Part shown: in pieces, positions 1 to 9,229 of the stretch
Numbering within the stretch: the stretch's first letter is position 1
Layout of the letters: each line of letters starts with the position of its first letter
Source of the DNA: Promethearchaeota archaeon
GTDB taxonomy: Archaea > Asgardarchaeota > Lokiarchaeia > Sigynarchaeales > SOKP01
Assembly (NCBI GenBank): GCA_019058515.1
Contig: JAHPYY010000225.1
Location: 1-54,707 of the forward strand
Length of the DNA stretch: 54,707 bases
Reading direction: 5' to 3'
Translations under genes and position numbers: made by a program
Notes under the pieces: model-generated
Database searches by the model: none
The model's input: only the letters and a program-made list of their open reading frames with translations
Told to the model about the DNA's origin: nothing

Positions 1-163
1 CTTTAATTTCATTTAGGATACTTTTTTTCGTGCTATTTAATTGCTCTTCGGTTCTTGAGATTAAACCCACATTTGCCCCTTCTTTCGCACACATCTTAGC
101 GATTGTTTTTCCAATTCCTCTTCCTGAGCCTGTAATTACAATATTTTTTCCTTTTAATAACAT
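1..163 (-). CDS. Short-chain dehydrogenase/reductase (SDR), N-terminal part only
   Basis: I translated this from the reverse strand starting at the ATG at 161-163. The gene runs off the left edge, so only about 54 residues are visible. They hold the SDR cofactor loop TGSGRGIGKT directly after the first beta strand, followed by a second strand and a helix (GANVGLISRTEEQL). This is the NAD(P)-binding start of a classical SDR such as a 3-oxoacyl-ACP reductase-like enzyme. The active site Ser-Tyr-Lys region lies outside the window, so the substrate cannot be judged. It is divergent from the small GTPase gene that starts at 501. The fold is sure and the function is open. Confidence 0.85.
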   Translation of the reverse strand, partial: MLLKGKNIVITGSGRGIGKTIAKMCAKEGANVGLISRTEEQLNSTKKSILNEIK

Positions 164-500
164 ACTTTACACTTAAAATTTCATTTTTTAAATTGCTCTT
201 TAATATGTAAATTACGAAATATGAATTATAAATATTTACTTGGTAAATATATAATCAAGAACCGTTATTGAGATAAATTGTGTTCATAGAATAAACCAGT
301 ATTTACGATCGAAAGAATTCTTTAACTATTACTTGTTTTACATAATTATCATTGATTTAAACCAAATTTATAAATTAGTACTAAATATATAAAATATTAA
401 AAAAATCATTAATAGTGGTAAATCCTTTTAAGTGTTATTGGTTTTTTTTTTTAAAATATCTCCTTTACATCTTTAGTAACTTAATATACGGTGTTTTGCG
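164..500. other. Divergent intergenic region with TATA-like stretches and an inverted repeat
   Basis: This 337-base gap separates the leftward SDR gene from the rightward GTPase gene and must hold both promoters. It is very AT-rich. A perfect inverted repeat, ATATTTAC-TTG-GTAAATAT, lies at 232-250 and could be an operator. TATA-like stretches lie near 185-195 (for the SDR) and 370-400. A T12-type run near 442-453 precedes the GTPase gene. I see no open reading frame and no RNA gene. Confidence 0.5.
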
Positions 501-1199
501 ATGGTACAATTAACAGAATCCAACAATGTCCTTATAAAAATACTATATTGGGGCATGGCTGGCTCAGGAAAAACAACTGCGGTCGATACATTATACAGAG
601 TGACCAAAGAGCAGAGTGGTTCTTATTCTATAGAGCCAGCAGGGAATCTAACGAAAATTGCAATGGCAAGTGGTTCAACTCTATATTTTGATCGGGGAGT
701 ATTTCAATCTACTAAAGAACGTAAAGTTTTTTACCATATTTTTACTGTTGCCGGTCAAAAAAGCTTTTATCCTTTAAGGAAAAAGGTATTTGAAGGAACA
801 GATGGTGTAATCTTTACCGTTGATTCCCAAACAAATTTTCTCGAAGATAATTTAGAATCATTAAAAGAATTAAAGACTATTGCTCGTGGTAAATTAATTA
901 CGGAAATACCTTTGATTGTAATGCTGAATAAACAAGATTTGAACGAGGTAGTAAAAGAAGAATATTTCATTCAGTTATTGAAAGAAGAACGGCTATGGTA
1001 TGAGCCTGATCACGAATTGTCGTTTTGGAATCCTATAGTTTACGAAACATGCGCATTGTTTAACCAACGAAGAGAGGTTTATAGCAGTTTTAAAGAATGT
1101 GCCAGAAGAGCTGGCTTATATCAATTATACGGGAATGGAAAGGCTCCTCCTAAACAAGATTTCTTGAAATTTTCTAAGGAAGATAAAGACTTCTTATAA
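501..1199 (+). CDS. MglA-like small GTPase
   Basis: A 232-residue single-domain P-loop GTPase. The G1 loop GMAGSGKT spans residues 18-25. The G3 region reads TVAGQ (residues 82-86), so the usual Asp of DxxG is replaced, as is typical of MglA-type GTPases (TVPGQ). G4 is NKQD at 143-146. There is no C-terminal prenylation cysteine. Bacterial MglA acts in cell polarity with a Roadblock-domain GAP (MglB), and Asgard archaea carry many related GTPases. A Roadblock protein is encoded 37 kb away in this window, but nothing shows that they work together. The ATG start lacks a Shine-Dalgarno sequence. The GTPase family is sure; the cellular role is inferred. Confidence 0.88.
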   Translation: MVQLTESNNVLIKILYWGMAGSGKTTAVDTLYRVTKEQSGSYSIEPAGNLTKIAMASGSTLYFDRGVFQSTKERKVFYHIFTVAGQKSFYPLRKKVFEGTDGVIFTVDSQTNFLEDNLESLKELKTIARGKLITEIPLIVMLNKQDLNEVVKEEYFIQLLKEERLWYEPDHELSFWNPIVYETCALFNQRREVYSSFKECARRAGLYQLYGNGKAPPKQDFLKFSKEDKDFL

Positions 1200-1361
1200 T
1201 CTGTTTCTAAAAAAATTTTTCGAACTCATTTAATATTACATTAAAAATTTTTTAAATCAGCTGTAATTCAAATAAAAAATAACAATATAATTTTTTTTAA
1301 ATGAAAAATGATTTACTAATGAGATAATCGTTTTTTCTTATAATAATTCCTTAGATAACTC

Positions 1362-1901
1362 ATGGTTAATGATTCAGAGTCCAAATCTCAAAATTCTTAC
1401 GAATTTTTAGATGAATTAATCGAAGATATTAACGAAAATAAAAATATTTTTCAATGTATTGAGTGCGGTAAATGTGTGGGAGATTGTCCCGCATCTAAAA
1501 TCTCTAATTTCAATTCTAGAAAAATTATCAAAAAAGTATTAAAGGGAGATCGTTCGGTACTCCAAGATTCAGACATTTGGTATTGCTTTTTATGTGAAAA
1601 ATGTAAACGAGTGTGCCCAAAAGAAGGAATCGACATCCCCCTATTAATTATTAATTTGAGAAATGAGTCTTTTAAAAAAGGGTATGGTCCGAGATATAAC
1701 GACTTAAGAAAGTATGTCGAAATGGCTGAGAGATTGTTAACTATTGGGACAGTCATAGAGGATCCTTTAGAAGAAAAATTACCTGAAGAAAGAATTAAAG
1801 AAATCGATAAGATATGCGATTTTGCAAGGATTAAATATGTCTTTAAAGCAAGTGAGAAAAGTAAAACTAAAAAACAAATGGACAAAAATCATAAAATCTA
1901 A
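1362..1901 (+). CDS. hdrC: Heterodisulfide reductase subunit C-like iron-sulfur protein
   Basis: A 179-residue protein with two 4Fe-4S motifs: Cys32, 35, 38, 42 (CIECGKCVGDCP) and Cys75, 78, 81, 85 (CFLCEKCKRVCP). Their spacing and the following helical tail match HdrC, which passes electrons between HdrA and the catalytic HdrB. The next gene, HdrB, begins one base after this stop codon, so the pair is a tight operon. HdrA is not adjacent; an HdrA-MvhD fusion lies at 21346. The redox partner pair (CoM-S-S-CoB or another disulfide) cannot be read from the sequence, and HdrBC-like pairs occur in many non-methanogens. Confidence 0.9.
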   Translation: MVNDSESKSQNSYEFLDELIEDINENKNIFQCIECGKCVGDCPASKISNFNSRKIIKKVLKGDRSVLQDSDIWYCFLCEKCKRVCPKEGIDIPLLIINLRNESFKKGYGPRYNDLRKYVEMAERLLTIGTVIEDPLEEKLPEERIKEIDKICDFARIKYVFKASEKSKTKKQMDKNHKI

Positions 1902-1902
1902 A

Positions 1903-2937
1903 ATGGAAACAAAAAATTTGGTTTTAAACTTAGAAGAAATTCAAAGGAAATATTCAAATAATCCTTTAGAGTATTTTAAAAATAAGAAATTATGTTTGTT
2001 TAAAGCTTGTTTGGAGAAATATTTCCCAGGAGTAAGATGGGGCATGTTCGATTTATTAGAATCATTTAATTTAGATATTACAACTTGCTTATATCAATCT
2101 TGCTGTTCAGGTACATTTTTCCAAAGAAATTTGATAACTAGAGCTCAATTTGCCGCTATAAACGAAAGAAACATCATGGAACTGAATCAACAAGCAGATA
2201 TTGTGCTTTTCAGTTGTAATGGATGTTATAATTCAATTTTAAGAGGGAGGGATTTCTTAAAAAACCAAGCAGTAAGAATCAAAACTCAGGAAATATTAAA
2301 CGATTTAAAGCGAGAAAAAGAAACATTTGGGGCATACTATGAAAATAAGTATGATATACTTGATGATTTACATGTCAAAGTTGTTCACGATTTAGATTTT
2401 CTTCACTTAATCCGAAATCAAATCGTCAATAAATTTAAATTTGATTTAGGAGGTTTAAAGGTCGCAATTCACTATGGGTGCCATTATTTAAATTTAGAAC
2501 GAGATAAGAAAATTAAGGACGGTCATCTTGAAAGTAGTTACTTTAGAAACAAAAATAAACTTGAAGACATGGTTGAACTATTTGGTGGGGTTCCAGTGGA
2601 CTACATGGAAAAAGAATCTTGTTGTGGATGGGGTGCAAGTCAAGTAGTTCTGCATTTGAAGGAAGCACTCCAAGTAACCTACAATAAATTAAAAAGTGCC
2701 GAAATTAGTGGAGCAGATTTTGTTTTAATGCCTTGTCCAACGTGTTTGTATACGTTAAGCAAGCCAGAATATCGAGATAAAATTGAAAAATGGTATGGAG
2801 AACGGTTAGATATACCTACTATTCATATAAACGAATTAATTGCTATTTTAAGAGGTTGCGAAGAAGAACGATGCGTTAACATGCGAAGAACCGACCCGAG
2901 AATACATGAAATATACGAAATTATTACCCAGAGTTAG
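1903..2937 (+). CDS. hdrB: Heterodisulfide reductase subunit B-like protein (two CCG domains)
   Basis: A protein of about 344 residues with two cysteine-rich CCG domains. The first holds KACLEKYFPGVR, SCCSG and FSCNGC. The second holds HYGCHY, ESCCGWG and MPCPTC. In HdrB these bind two noncubane 4Fe-4S clusters that reduce a disulfide. The frame is open from 1822, but I chose the ATG at 1903 because it sits one base after the hdrC stop, fits translational coupling, and begins where family similarity begins. The insert between the domains is somewhat longer than in methanogen HdrB. Identity is firm; the physiological disulfide substrate is unknown. Confidence 0.9.
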   Translation: METKNLVLNLEEIQRKYSNNPLEYFKNKKLCLFKACLEKYFPGVRWGMFDLLESFNLDITTCLYQSCCSGTFFQRNLITRAQFAAINERNIMELNQQADIVLFSCNGCYNSILRGRDFLKNQAVRIKTQEILNDLKREKETFGAYYENKYDILDDLHVKVVHDLDFLHLIRNQIVNKFKFDLGGLKVAIHYGCHYLNLERDKKIKDGHLESSYFRNKNKLEDMVELFGGVPVDYMEKESCCGWGASQVVLHLKEALQVTYNKLKSAEISGADFVLMPCPTCLYTLSKPEYRDKIEKWYGERLDIPTIHINELIAILRGCEEERCVNMRRTDPRIHEIYEIITQS

Positions 2938-2976
2938 TTCAAGAAACTAATAATAAATAAAAAAAAATTTTTAAAC

Positions 2977-5937
2977 TCAATGAAATTCGTGTCTTTCTAT
3001 TATTTCCAATTGCATATTTTTGTTTAGTTTCGTGAAATATGCATTGTATCCAGAAACACGCACTAATAACCAACGATAATCTTCAGGATTCTCCATTGCT
3101 TCTCGTAAAGTTTGGGTAGATATTACGTTAAATTGCCATTGCATACCATTCAAATCGAAAAAGCTTTGAACATATCCCACAAATAAATTAAGCGTCTGGT
3201 CGTGCGTATCTCCCGGGTGAGGAACAACCTTAACATTAAACGACGCGTTGTTTGCCATTTTGAGGTGATTTAAACTAGCCACGCTTTGAATGCTTGGGAG
3301 GAGAATATCTGTAGCTCCTGGTGAAGGCGTCAATCCTGGAGTTAATGCTTTCCCTTTCTTTCTTCCCGATGGTAAAGCTCCGGTCAACATTCCGTATCCT
3401 GTGTGATAACTTATCGACCAGTATCCAACGAGGTATTTTCCACCTCTATAATTCATTGCAGAATTATATATGTCGTATGCAAAATCAATAATATCTTGAG
3501 CCAATGCTACAGCTCCGTTTTCTCCAGAACCAAACTTAGGAACTTGCTCTATTTTCCTCAATACTCCTTCCGAACCATTCTCGAAGTCGGTTTTTAGCGC
3601 ATCCATTAAGGTGGCAAAATTCAATTCCTTTTTATCGTAGATTAACTCTTTAATTGATACTAGACTATCCACCAAATCGGTGAGCGCAACAAGTGCTACT
3701 CCTGAGGTATTATAAACTGCACCTCCGTTAACAAGATCCTCACCTTTTTCGAGTGGACCTTCGTAAAAGCTTGATAGTAGGGGAGTGGGATGAACATACT
3801 GGTGCGAAATGCCTAAATAATTGTTAATTTCAATGGATTGTTCTGTTAAATACTTAAGTTGAGTTTTATAAGCATCGAAGAAATCATTAAATGTTTTGAA
3901 TGAAGTTAAGACATCTCCCGTTTTAGGACCAACCTGTTCATTAGTTAACGGTATTACCCCATTATTTAAGACCATTTCAAGAGGAGCAACTAGGTTCAAT
4001 AACATGCAGTTGGTATGACCGTAATGCTTCCCAACAATAGTGGGTTCAACGCATCCAGTAGCTGCCCAATCTCTAGCATCTTCAACCTTAAAACCCTCGT
4101 GAACTAATGCTTCGATCATTGTCTTATCGTTGTGAATGCTAGGAGAAGCACCCATATTTAGATTTACTTCGCATAAACGACGCAGATATTCTTTCGAATT
4201 AACTCCTGGATAATACCTCGCGTTCATGTTCGGATCTTGAAACCCTAACATCTCGTTCGTTTTTAAAATAATGTAACTCATGTCGTTAACGGCATTGTTA
4301 CCATTCTTATCAACTCCTCCTACTGTAACGGTATCATCAGAAGAGCTTCCACCAAATAATTTCCAACCCACATTTGGCATCATTGGCTCGTGATCATTTA
4401 TCCTAATAAATAGAGAACCTACTAGTTCAATCGCTTTTTTAATAATCTTCTTTTTATCTTCATCACTATTGACACCTGTCATTGCTTTTTCGAAAAATGG
4501 CTGCAACATTTGGTCTAATCTACCAATTGAAAGCGCTGAATTCGCATTTTCGCCATGTAAACAGACAAAGCAAGTCCAAATGGATTGAATCGCTTCATGA
4601 AGGGTTTCAGCGGGTTTTGCCGGGACTTTTGCACAAATCCTTGATAATTCTTCAAGTTCTTGAATCCTTTTTGATAGTTCCTCATTGGTAGGATCTAAAG
4701 TGTCGGAAAGTTTGAGCGCTTCTTCGCTTAAATGCTTTGAATAAATGAGCACTCCATCAATTGCGATTTGAACTGCTCTATAAAAAATCTTTTTGTCTTC
4801 GTTTTCAGTTCGCTGCTCATAAGAAACGAATCTTTGTTTAATTGATTCCAAACCTTCGTTAATTATCGTCGGAAAACCAGGAACAGTGTGGCTAATAGCG
4901 TTGTTTTTCATCATAAAATAAAACACCCAGCTTTCTTCTAAATGCTGAGAAAAAGGGTCGTTAAACCTCGCTCTACAATATTCCCTAATGTTTCTTTCCA
5001 TCCAATATGGAAATATCTCTAAACTTAACGCATCCGCGTCTTTTTGTGAGAGATCGTTGGGGTTTAGTTCTCGATTACAAACAGTACCTAGTTCAGGCCA
5101 AATTGCCGTACCAATTAATTCTGGATATATTGGAACCCCTACTTCTTTAGAAGTTGTGGAACCCGCTATCAAGTGATGGTCGTGAATAATCGGTTTTTTG
5201 TTACTTAAAATGTAGTTAATAGCTCCAGCTTGACGTAATTCTGGATCAATTGGATTTCCATTTTCATCGTTCTCAAAACCGTTTTTTCGGTGGTATTCTG
5301 TGACTAATTTCGCACGTTCAATGCAAATCGCGGGTTTTAAAGCGAACCTGCGGTTTTTTAGTTTCTTTAAGCGTGAAAAATCATCTAAATTATATTCTGC
5401 TAAATAGGGATCCTCTAAAAATTTAACTGCATCAACCTTTTTGTTTAAACTCACGTTTTTTAACTTTCTTCCTCTTTCCCCTGCGTCCATATCTTTAATT
5501 GGGTAAATTAATCGGTTTTCAGGGCCTTTATAATCTCCTTTAGCTGGATTTAATACTAAAGAAGTTAAATACGAAAATTTTGTCAGATAACTCATGTTTC
5601 CTTTATATCCCATCTCATTGGTAAGTAGGTAATCTAGAGATTCTTCAGCGCTCATATCCCATAGTTTCGCCATAGTAGCCTTATCCTTATAATGGATGGT
5701 AATATTGGGATTCTCGATTTTACCTTCTCCGACCTCCATTTTTCCATCTTTAAATACCACATAAAAGTATACCTGGTCGTCTCTCGTCATGAATTGATAT
5801 CGTGCATTAAATACGAAACCAGTCTTCTCGTTTTTAATTTCCCTACGCATTTTTCTCCTGGTATCAAATATCATAGAAAGAAGTTTAAGAGATTCTTTAA
5901 ACTTATTAATTGATTCGTCTATTTCTTGTTCGTTCAA
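2977..5937 (-). CDS. Glycyl radical enzyme (PFL-like) with N-terminal SCP2-like domain
   Basis: A 986-residue member of the pyruvate formate-lyase/diol dehydratase family. The thiyl-radical cysteine is C629 in TGCVEP. The Glu two residues later (E631) is seen in the eliminase branch, such as choline TMA-lyase and glycerol dehydratase. The C-terminal glycyl radical loop is RVSGYNAYF with G963. PFL itself has two adjacent cysteines, so this is not PFL. Residues 40-130 resemble an SCP2 sterol/lipid carrier domain (FKDGKMEVGEGKIENPNI then MGYKGNMSY), which is not part of ordinary members of about 790-850 residues. The start is TTG, preceded by GGATGA. No radical SAM activase lies in the window. 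The substrate is unknown. Confidence 0.85.
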   Translation of the reverse strand: MNEQEIDESINKFKESLKLLSMIFDTRRKMRREIKNEKTGFVFNARYQFMTRDDQVYFYVVFKDGKMEVGEGKIENPNITIHYKDKATMAKLWDMSAEESLDYLLTNEMGYKGNMSYLTKFSYLTSLVLNPAKGDYKGPENRLIYPIKDMDAGERGRKLKNVSLNKKVDAVKFLEDPYLAEYNLDDFSRLKKLKNRRFALKPAICIERAKLVTEYHRKNGFENDENGNPIDPELRQAGAINYILSNKKPIIHDHHLIAGSTTSKEVGVPIYPELIGTAIWPELGTVCNRELNPNDLSQKDADALSLEIFPYWMERNIREYCRARFNDPFSQHLEESWVFYFMMKNNAISHTVPGFPTIINEGLESIKQRFVSYEQRTENEDKKIFYRAVQIAIDGVLIYSKHLSEEALKLSDTLDPTNEELSKRIQELEELSRICAKVPAKPAETLHEAIQSIWTCFVCLHGENANSALSIGRLDQMLQPFFEKAMTGVNSDEDKKKIIKKAIELVGSLFIRINDHEPMMPNVGWKLFGGSSSDDTVTVGGVDKNGNNAVNDMSYIILKTNEMLGFQDPNMNARYYPGVNSKEYLRRLCEVNLNMGASPSIHNDKTMIEALVHEGFKVEDARDWAATGCVEPTIVGKHYGHTNCMLLNLVAPLEMVLNNGVIPLTNEQVGPKTGDVLTSFKTFNDFFDAYKTQLKYLTEQSIEINNYLGISHQYVHPTPLLSSFYEGPLEKGEDLVNGGAVYNTSGVALVALTDLVDSLVSIKELIYDKKELNFATLMDALKTDFENGSEGVLRKIEQVPKFGSGENGAVALAQDIIDFAYDIYNSAMNYRGGKYLVGYWSISYHTGYGMLTGALPSGRKKGKALTPGLTPSPGATDILLPSIQSVASLNHLKMANNASFNVKVVPHPGDTHDQTLNLFVGYVQSFFDLNGMQWQFNVISTQTLREAMENPEDYRWLLVRVSGYNAYFTKLNKNMQLEIIERHEFH

Positions 5938-5981
5938 TTTAATTCATCCTAAATTTTATGCTAAATTAAGTTTAGATCATT

Positions 5982-5995
5982 AGATTTTAAAATCT
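5982..5995 (-). promoter_or_regulatory. Palindromic TATA-like element upstream of the glycyl radical enzyme
   Basis: A perfect 14-base palindrome, AGATTTTAAAATCT, lies about 45 bases upstream of the TTG start of the glycyl radical enzyme. On the reverse strand it contains TTTTAAAA, a plausible archaeal TATA box that would give a short leader. Being symmetric, it could also bind a dimeric regulator. This is read from position and symmetry only. Confidence 0.35.
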
Positions 5996-6134
5996 TAAAA
6001 AATTAGAATTTTAACTTTGAAATATAATATTATATACTTGCTATTTTTGCGAATTTAAATATTATTCTTTGATAAAGCATAATTTAGTATAAAAATTTGA
6101 GGAAAAGTAAGAGAAAAGCAAAACTATAAACAGC

Positions 6135-6533
6135 TTAATCGCTTTCCACAATAGCTTGTCGAGGACAAGAATCCAAACATAACAAGCATCCAATGCAGTT
6201 TTCCTTGAGGTAAATTAATTTATCTTCGGAATCCAATTGAAGAGCGTCAGTAGGGCATAGTGAGACGCAAGCTCCGCATTCAATGCAGAGGTGTTCGTCA
6301 ATCAAAATTCTTCCCTTTTTACTGATGGCGACATTACTTTCTTTTAGCGATTCTAAAATTTCTTCTTTTTTACCTTCGGGTATATTAAGTAATAAATTAA
6401 CTCCTTTGGAATTAGTTGAAAATTTTAGTATGTCAAAAGAGAATTGTTGTTTTAAGATGCTGCTTACGATCTTAGCGTAATCGTCAATTTTGTTTATCAG
6501 GTTAAAAGGAAGGGTTACATTTATAATAGTCAC
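6135..6533 (-). CDS. NIL domain ferredoxin, homocysteine biosynthesis partner (MA1822-like)
   Basis: A 132-residue protein with an N-terminal NIL domain (about residues 1-75) followed by two 4Fe-4S motifs, CIECGACVSLCP and CIGCLLCLDSCP. This architecture matches the ferredoxin partner of the COG1900/DUF39 protein that methanogens use to make homocysteine from aspartate semialdehyde with sulfide (MA1821-MA1822 type). Its GTG start overlaps the TGA stop of the DUF39 gene by the GTGA quartet, so the two are translationally coupled. Linkage plus domain order make the assignment strong; activity in this organism is inferred. Confidence 0.9.
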   Translation of the reverse strand: MTIINVTLPFNLINKIDDYAKIVSSILKQQFSFDILKFSTNSKGVNLLLNIPEGKKEEILESLKESNVAISKKGRILIDEHLCIECGACVSLCPTDALQLDSEDKLIYLKENCIGCLLCLDSCPRQAIVESD

Positions 6534-8008
6534 TTTCCAATCAACTCCTCAGATGTAATTATTCCAATCACTTTACGATTCGAATCAATAACTGGTAACG
6601 CAGAAATATTGTGTTTTTTCATCTTTCTTGCTGCTACATCGATGGGTTCGTCATCAGTAGTAGTGATTACATTGATGGTGGTTATTTCTTTTAAATTTTT
6701 TTTTTCTTTCGCAATAGCTTTCGTGATATCAAAACTCGTGACTATACCTTTCAATTTCTTTTCTTTGTTAGTTATAACGATATGGTTGAAATTCTCATTG
6801 ATTATTTTTTGAGCTACGATTTGAATATCACAATCATCGTAGCATATAATAGCTTTTTTTTTGAAATCTTTGACGAATTTTAATTCAGTAGTTTGTTTCA
6901 TAGGAGTGAAAATGGTATTTGTTGGAATATTTCCCACAGGAGGACTTAAGAAAAATTTCCCATTATTAATCCAATTTTTTAAAATCGATGCTATTTTTCG
7001 AGCGTAATATAGTGAAGACATGGAGGAACATTTAATTTTCTTTCCATTTAATTCGATAAAACCGCTTTTCAATTGAGCATAACTAACCGTTCCTAACGAC
7101 GGGCGATCTCTTCGAGGAATTCCGTAGTCGACGATCTCTGTAAAAATTTGGTCATCGGAAACCGCCGTTGACTTAGCTATTTTATCGTTTAGGATCGGTA
7201 TCGGCACTCCTACTCCAACGAACATGGAGGTGCCATATTGATCGTATTTGACGCCCCGCAAATATTCGGGATTCATTTGCTTTAAATCTCCCTTTAGGAA
7301 CAAAGTACCAAAATCTTTTGTAGGGTTGTGTTGAGTTCCTTCTCCTACTACATATCCTATTCCCCCACCGAGAAATATCCTCGTGCCAATCCCAATTGTC
7401 TCATAGTTAGGATCGTTACTAATAGGATTTAGACATCCTGCACCGGAGTAATGGGCATTACCGAATCTCGGGAGCAGTTTTCCCATATAGGTATAGAGAG
7501 TTCTTTCGGTACTATTTACGGCGCATACATACTTTTGATACGCGTTTCTAGGATTACATAAGATTGCTTGATTCAAATCCTCTACCGTCAAATAGGTATC
7601 CATTTCTCCTAACGGATAACAATCAGTCGTGTTTGAGATGCCGCGTAATCTAACCTGTTTACCGGAAACAAGGTCTTCGATGACATGCCCTCCTCCATAC
7701 TCGTAAGGCTTGATATCAGCAGCACGAGTTACTCCTATGTAGCAATCAACTGCTGCGTTTCCGTGATACGCGTGGACATCGTTTAACCACAAGTGGTCGA
7801 ACTTAATGGGAGGATCACTATGACCAAAATTCAAGAATGCTCCACTTGAGCACATTGGCCCAAAAGTTCCAGTCGTTACCACATCAATATCCTCAGTAGC
7901 AACTTTGGTGCCATTTTCTTCCACAAACTTAATCATTTCCTCCGCAGTTAAAACCATTACATCTCCATTTCTTATTTTTTCATTGATCTCTTCGTAAGTT
8001 TTTGTCAA
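6530..8008 (-). CDS. L-homocysteine biosynthesis enzyme (DUF39/COG1900) with C-terminal CBS pair
   Basis: A 492-residue protein. Residues 1-370 form the DUF39 (COG1900) domain, with conserved cysteine-containing motifs GPMCSSGAFLNFG, DCYPLGEMD and GAGCLNPISNDP. In methanogens this family inserts sulfur into aspartate semialdehyde to make homocysteine without the usual acylhomoserine route. Residues 380-492 are two CBS domains (VITTDDEPIDVAARKMKK and ALPVIDS), which often bind adenosyl ligands such as SAM or AMP and may give feedback control. The start is TTG, supported by GGTGA at 8013-8017 on the reverse strand. The NIL-ferredoxin gene follows with a 4-base overlap. Confidence 0.92.
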   Translation of the reverse strand: MTKTYEEINEKIRNGDVMVLTAEEMIKFVEENGTKVATEDIDVVTTGTFGPMCSSGAFLNFGHSDPPIKFDHLWLNDVHAYHGNAAVDCYIGVTRAADIKPYEYGGGHVIEDLVSGKQVRLRGISNTTDCYPLGEMDTYLTVEDLNQAILCNPRNAYQKYVCAVNSTERTLYTYMGKLLPRFGNAHYSGAGCLNPISNDPNYETIGIGTRIFLGGGIGYVVGEGTQHNPTKDFGTLFLKGDLKQMNPEYLRGVKYDQYGTSMFVGVGVPIPILNDKIAKSTAVSDDQIFTEIVDYGIPRRDRPSLGTVSYAQLKSGFIELNGKKIKCSSMSSLYYARKIASILKNWINNGKFFLSPPVGNIPTNTIFTPMKQTTELKFVKDFKKKAIICYDDCDIQIVAQKIINENFNHIVITNKEKKLKGIVTSFDITKAIAKEKKNLKEITTINVITTTDDEPIDVAARKMKKHNISALPVIDSNRKVIGIITSEELIGK

Positions 8009-8053
8009 GTATTCACCTTTATTAGCAGTTTTATATCATAAAAACATTGATTT

Positions 8054-8064
8054 CTTATAAATAT
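8054..8064 (-). promoter_or_regulatory. TATA-like box for the homocysteine operon
   Basis: On the reverse strand this reads ATATTTATAAG, a good archaeal TATA box, about 46-56 bases upstream of the TTG start at 8008. Transcription would begin about 25 bases downstream and leave a short leader that includes the GGTGA ribosome binding site. A 6-base inverted repeat, TATGCA-tttac-TGCATA, lies just upstream near 8077-8094. Confidence 0.45.
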
Positions 8065-8188
8065 CATAAGATGAAAATATGCATTTACTGCATAAAAAAT
8101 GCTCTCTACAGTTTGAATTCAAGAGTATTTAATCTTTAGATTATTTTCATACACACTTATAATAAGGTTTGATAAGCCACCTATTACT

Positions 8189-9152
8189 ATGACTCTGAAC
8201 CACGATAATATTGATAGCGCCGTAAAAGAGCAGTTAGTAATCTCTAAGAGACATAACATAGGGTCGCTAATTGTACTTATCTTAACGAATGTTCTGTGGG
8301 GTTCCAGCTTTATTCTTACCAAAATATTAACCAACAACCAGATTCCCATTTTCTTCTATATTGGATTGAGGTTCACAATTGCTTTATTGGGATTTCTACC
8401 TTTTGTATTTCGATTAAAACACATTACCAAATCTCTCCTTTTAACGAGTTTATTTACTGGTTTTTTATACTTTTTTTCAATTCTCTTTCAAACTTACGGA
8501 TTGCAGTATACAACAGCAGGAAAAGCGGGTTTTATTACGGGACTTGGAACAGTATTTGTTCCTTTTATCTTATTCTTGGCTTTCAAAAAACCCATTAAAA
8601 AAAAAAATTTGGCTCGCTGTAGCTTTATCTATTATCGGAATGGCTTTTCTTTTATTAGAAGGAGAATTAATATTGGAAATTTCACCCTTACTCCTTATTG
8701 GAAACATTTTAGTGTTTCTCTGTGCTGTATTATACGCCTTTTACATCGTTTTTAACGATCTATTTGTAAAAGATAACGATATTTATGCGTATACCATCAT
8801 TCAGCTAGTCGTAATCAGCGTTATGGGGTATATTGGTTCTTTTATCATTGGAGAAACAATGAATCTATCTTCTCTTGAGGTTAACTACTGGTTAGTTCTG
8901 ATGTATATGGGTTTAATAGTTACTTCTTTAACCTTTATATTCCAAAATTGGGGTCAAAGGTATCAAAATCCCACGGTCACCGCAATAATTTTTACATTAG
9001 AACCCGTATTCGCAACTTTGTTTGGTTATTTAATTGGAAACGAAATTCTCTCTATTTCGGGATGGATTGGAAGTATTTTAATATTTTGCGCCCTCCTACT
9101 GGCAATCCCAAGAAATAAAAGAAAAATCTCTCTGGAAATAAGGCAAAATTAG
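8189..9152 (+). pseudogene. DMT/EamA-family transporter, frameshifted at an A11 run
   Basis: Two overlapping reading frames together encode one 10-helix EamA (drug/metabolite transporter) protein. The first frame starts at the ATG at 8189 and carries the first half (LTNVLWGSSFILTKIL through GTVFVPFILFLAFKKP). The second carries the rest (IWLAVALSIIGMAFLLLEG through NEILSISGWIGSILIFCALL). They meet at a run of 11 A at 8597-8607. Removing one A gives a continuous protein of about 320 residues, the normal family length. This is either a sequencing indel in a homopolymer or a recent frameshift. The flanking halves show no further decay. EamA proteins export metabolites or amino acids; the substrate is unknown. 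Confidence 0.85.
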
Positions 9153-9229
9153 AACAGCTTGAGTAAAATTATATTAAGTAATTCTAATTTTCAAAACATT
9201 CAATTTATTTCTCTATCTTAAAGTAATTA

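Noticed and set aside
491..691. A 66-residue frame overlapping the start of the MglA-like GTPase
   Set aside because: It is a frame shadow of the GTPase; its translation has no fold features, and the GTPase motifs are in the other frame.
1822..1902. An upstream start for HdrB at 1822
   Set aside because: It would overlap HdrC by 80 bases and add a basic, unconserved segment; the ATG at 1903, one base after the HdrC stop, fits better.
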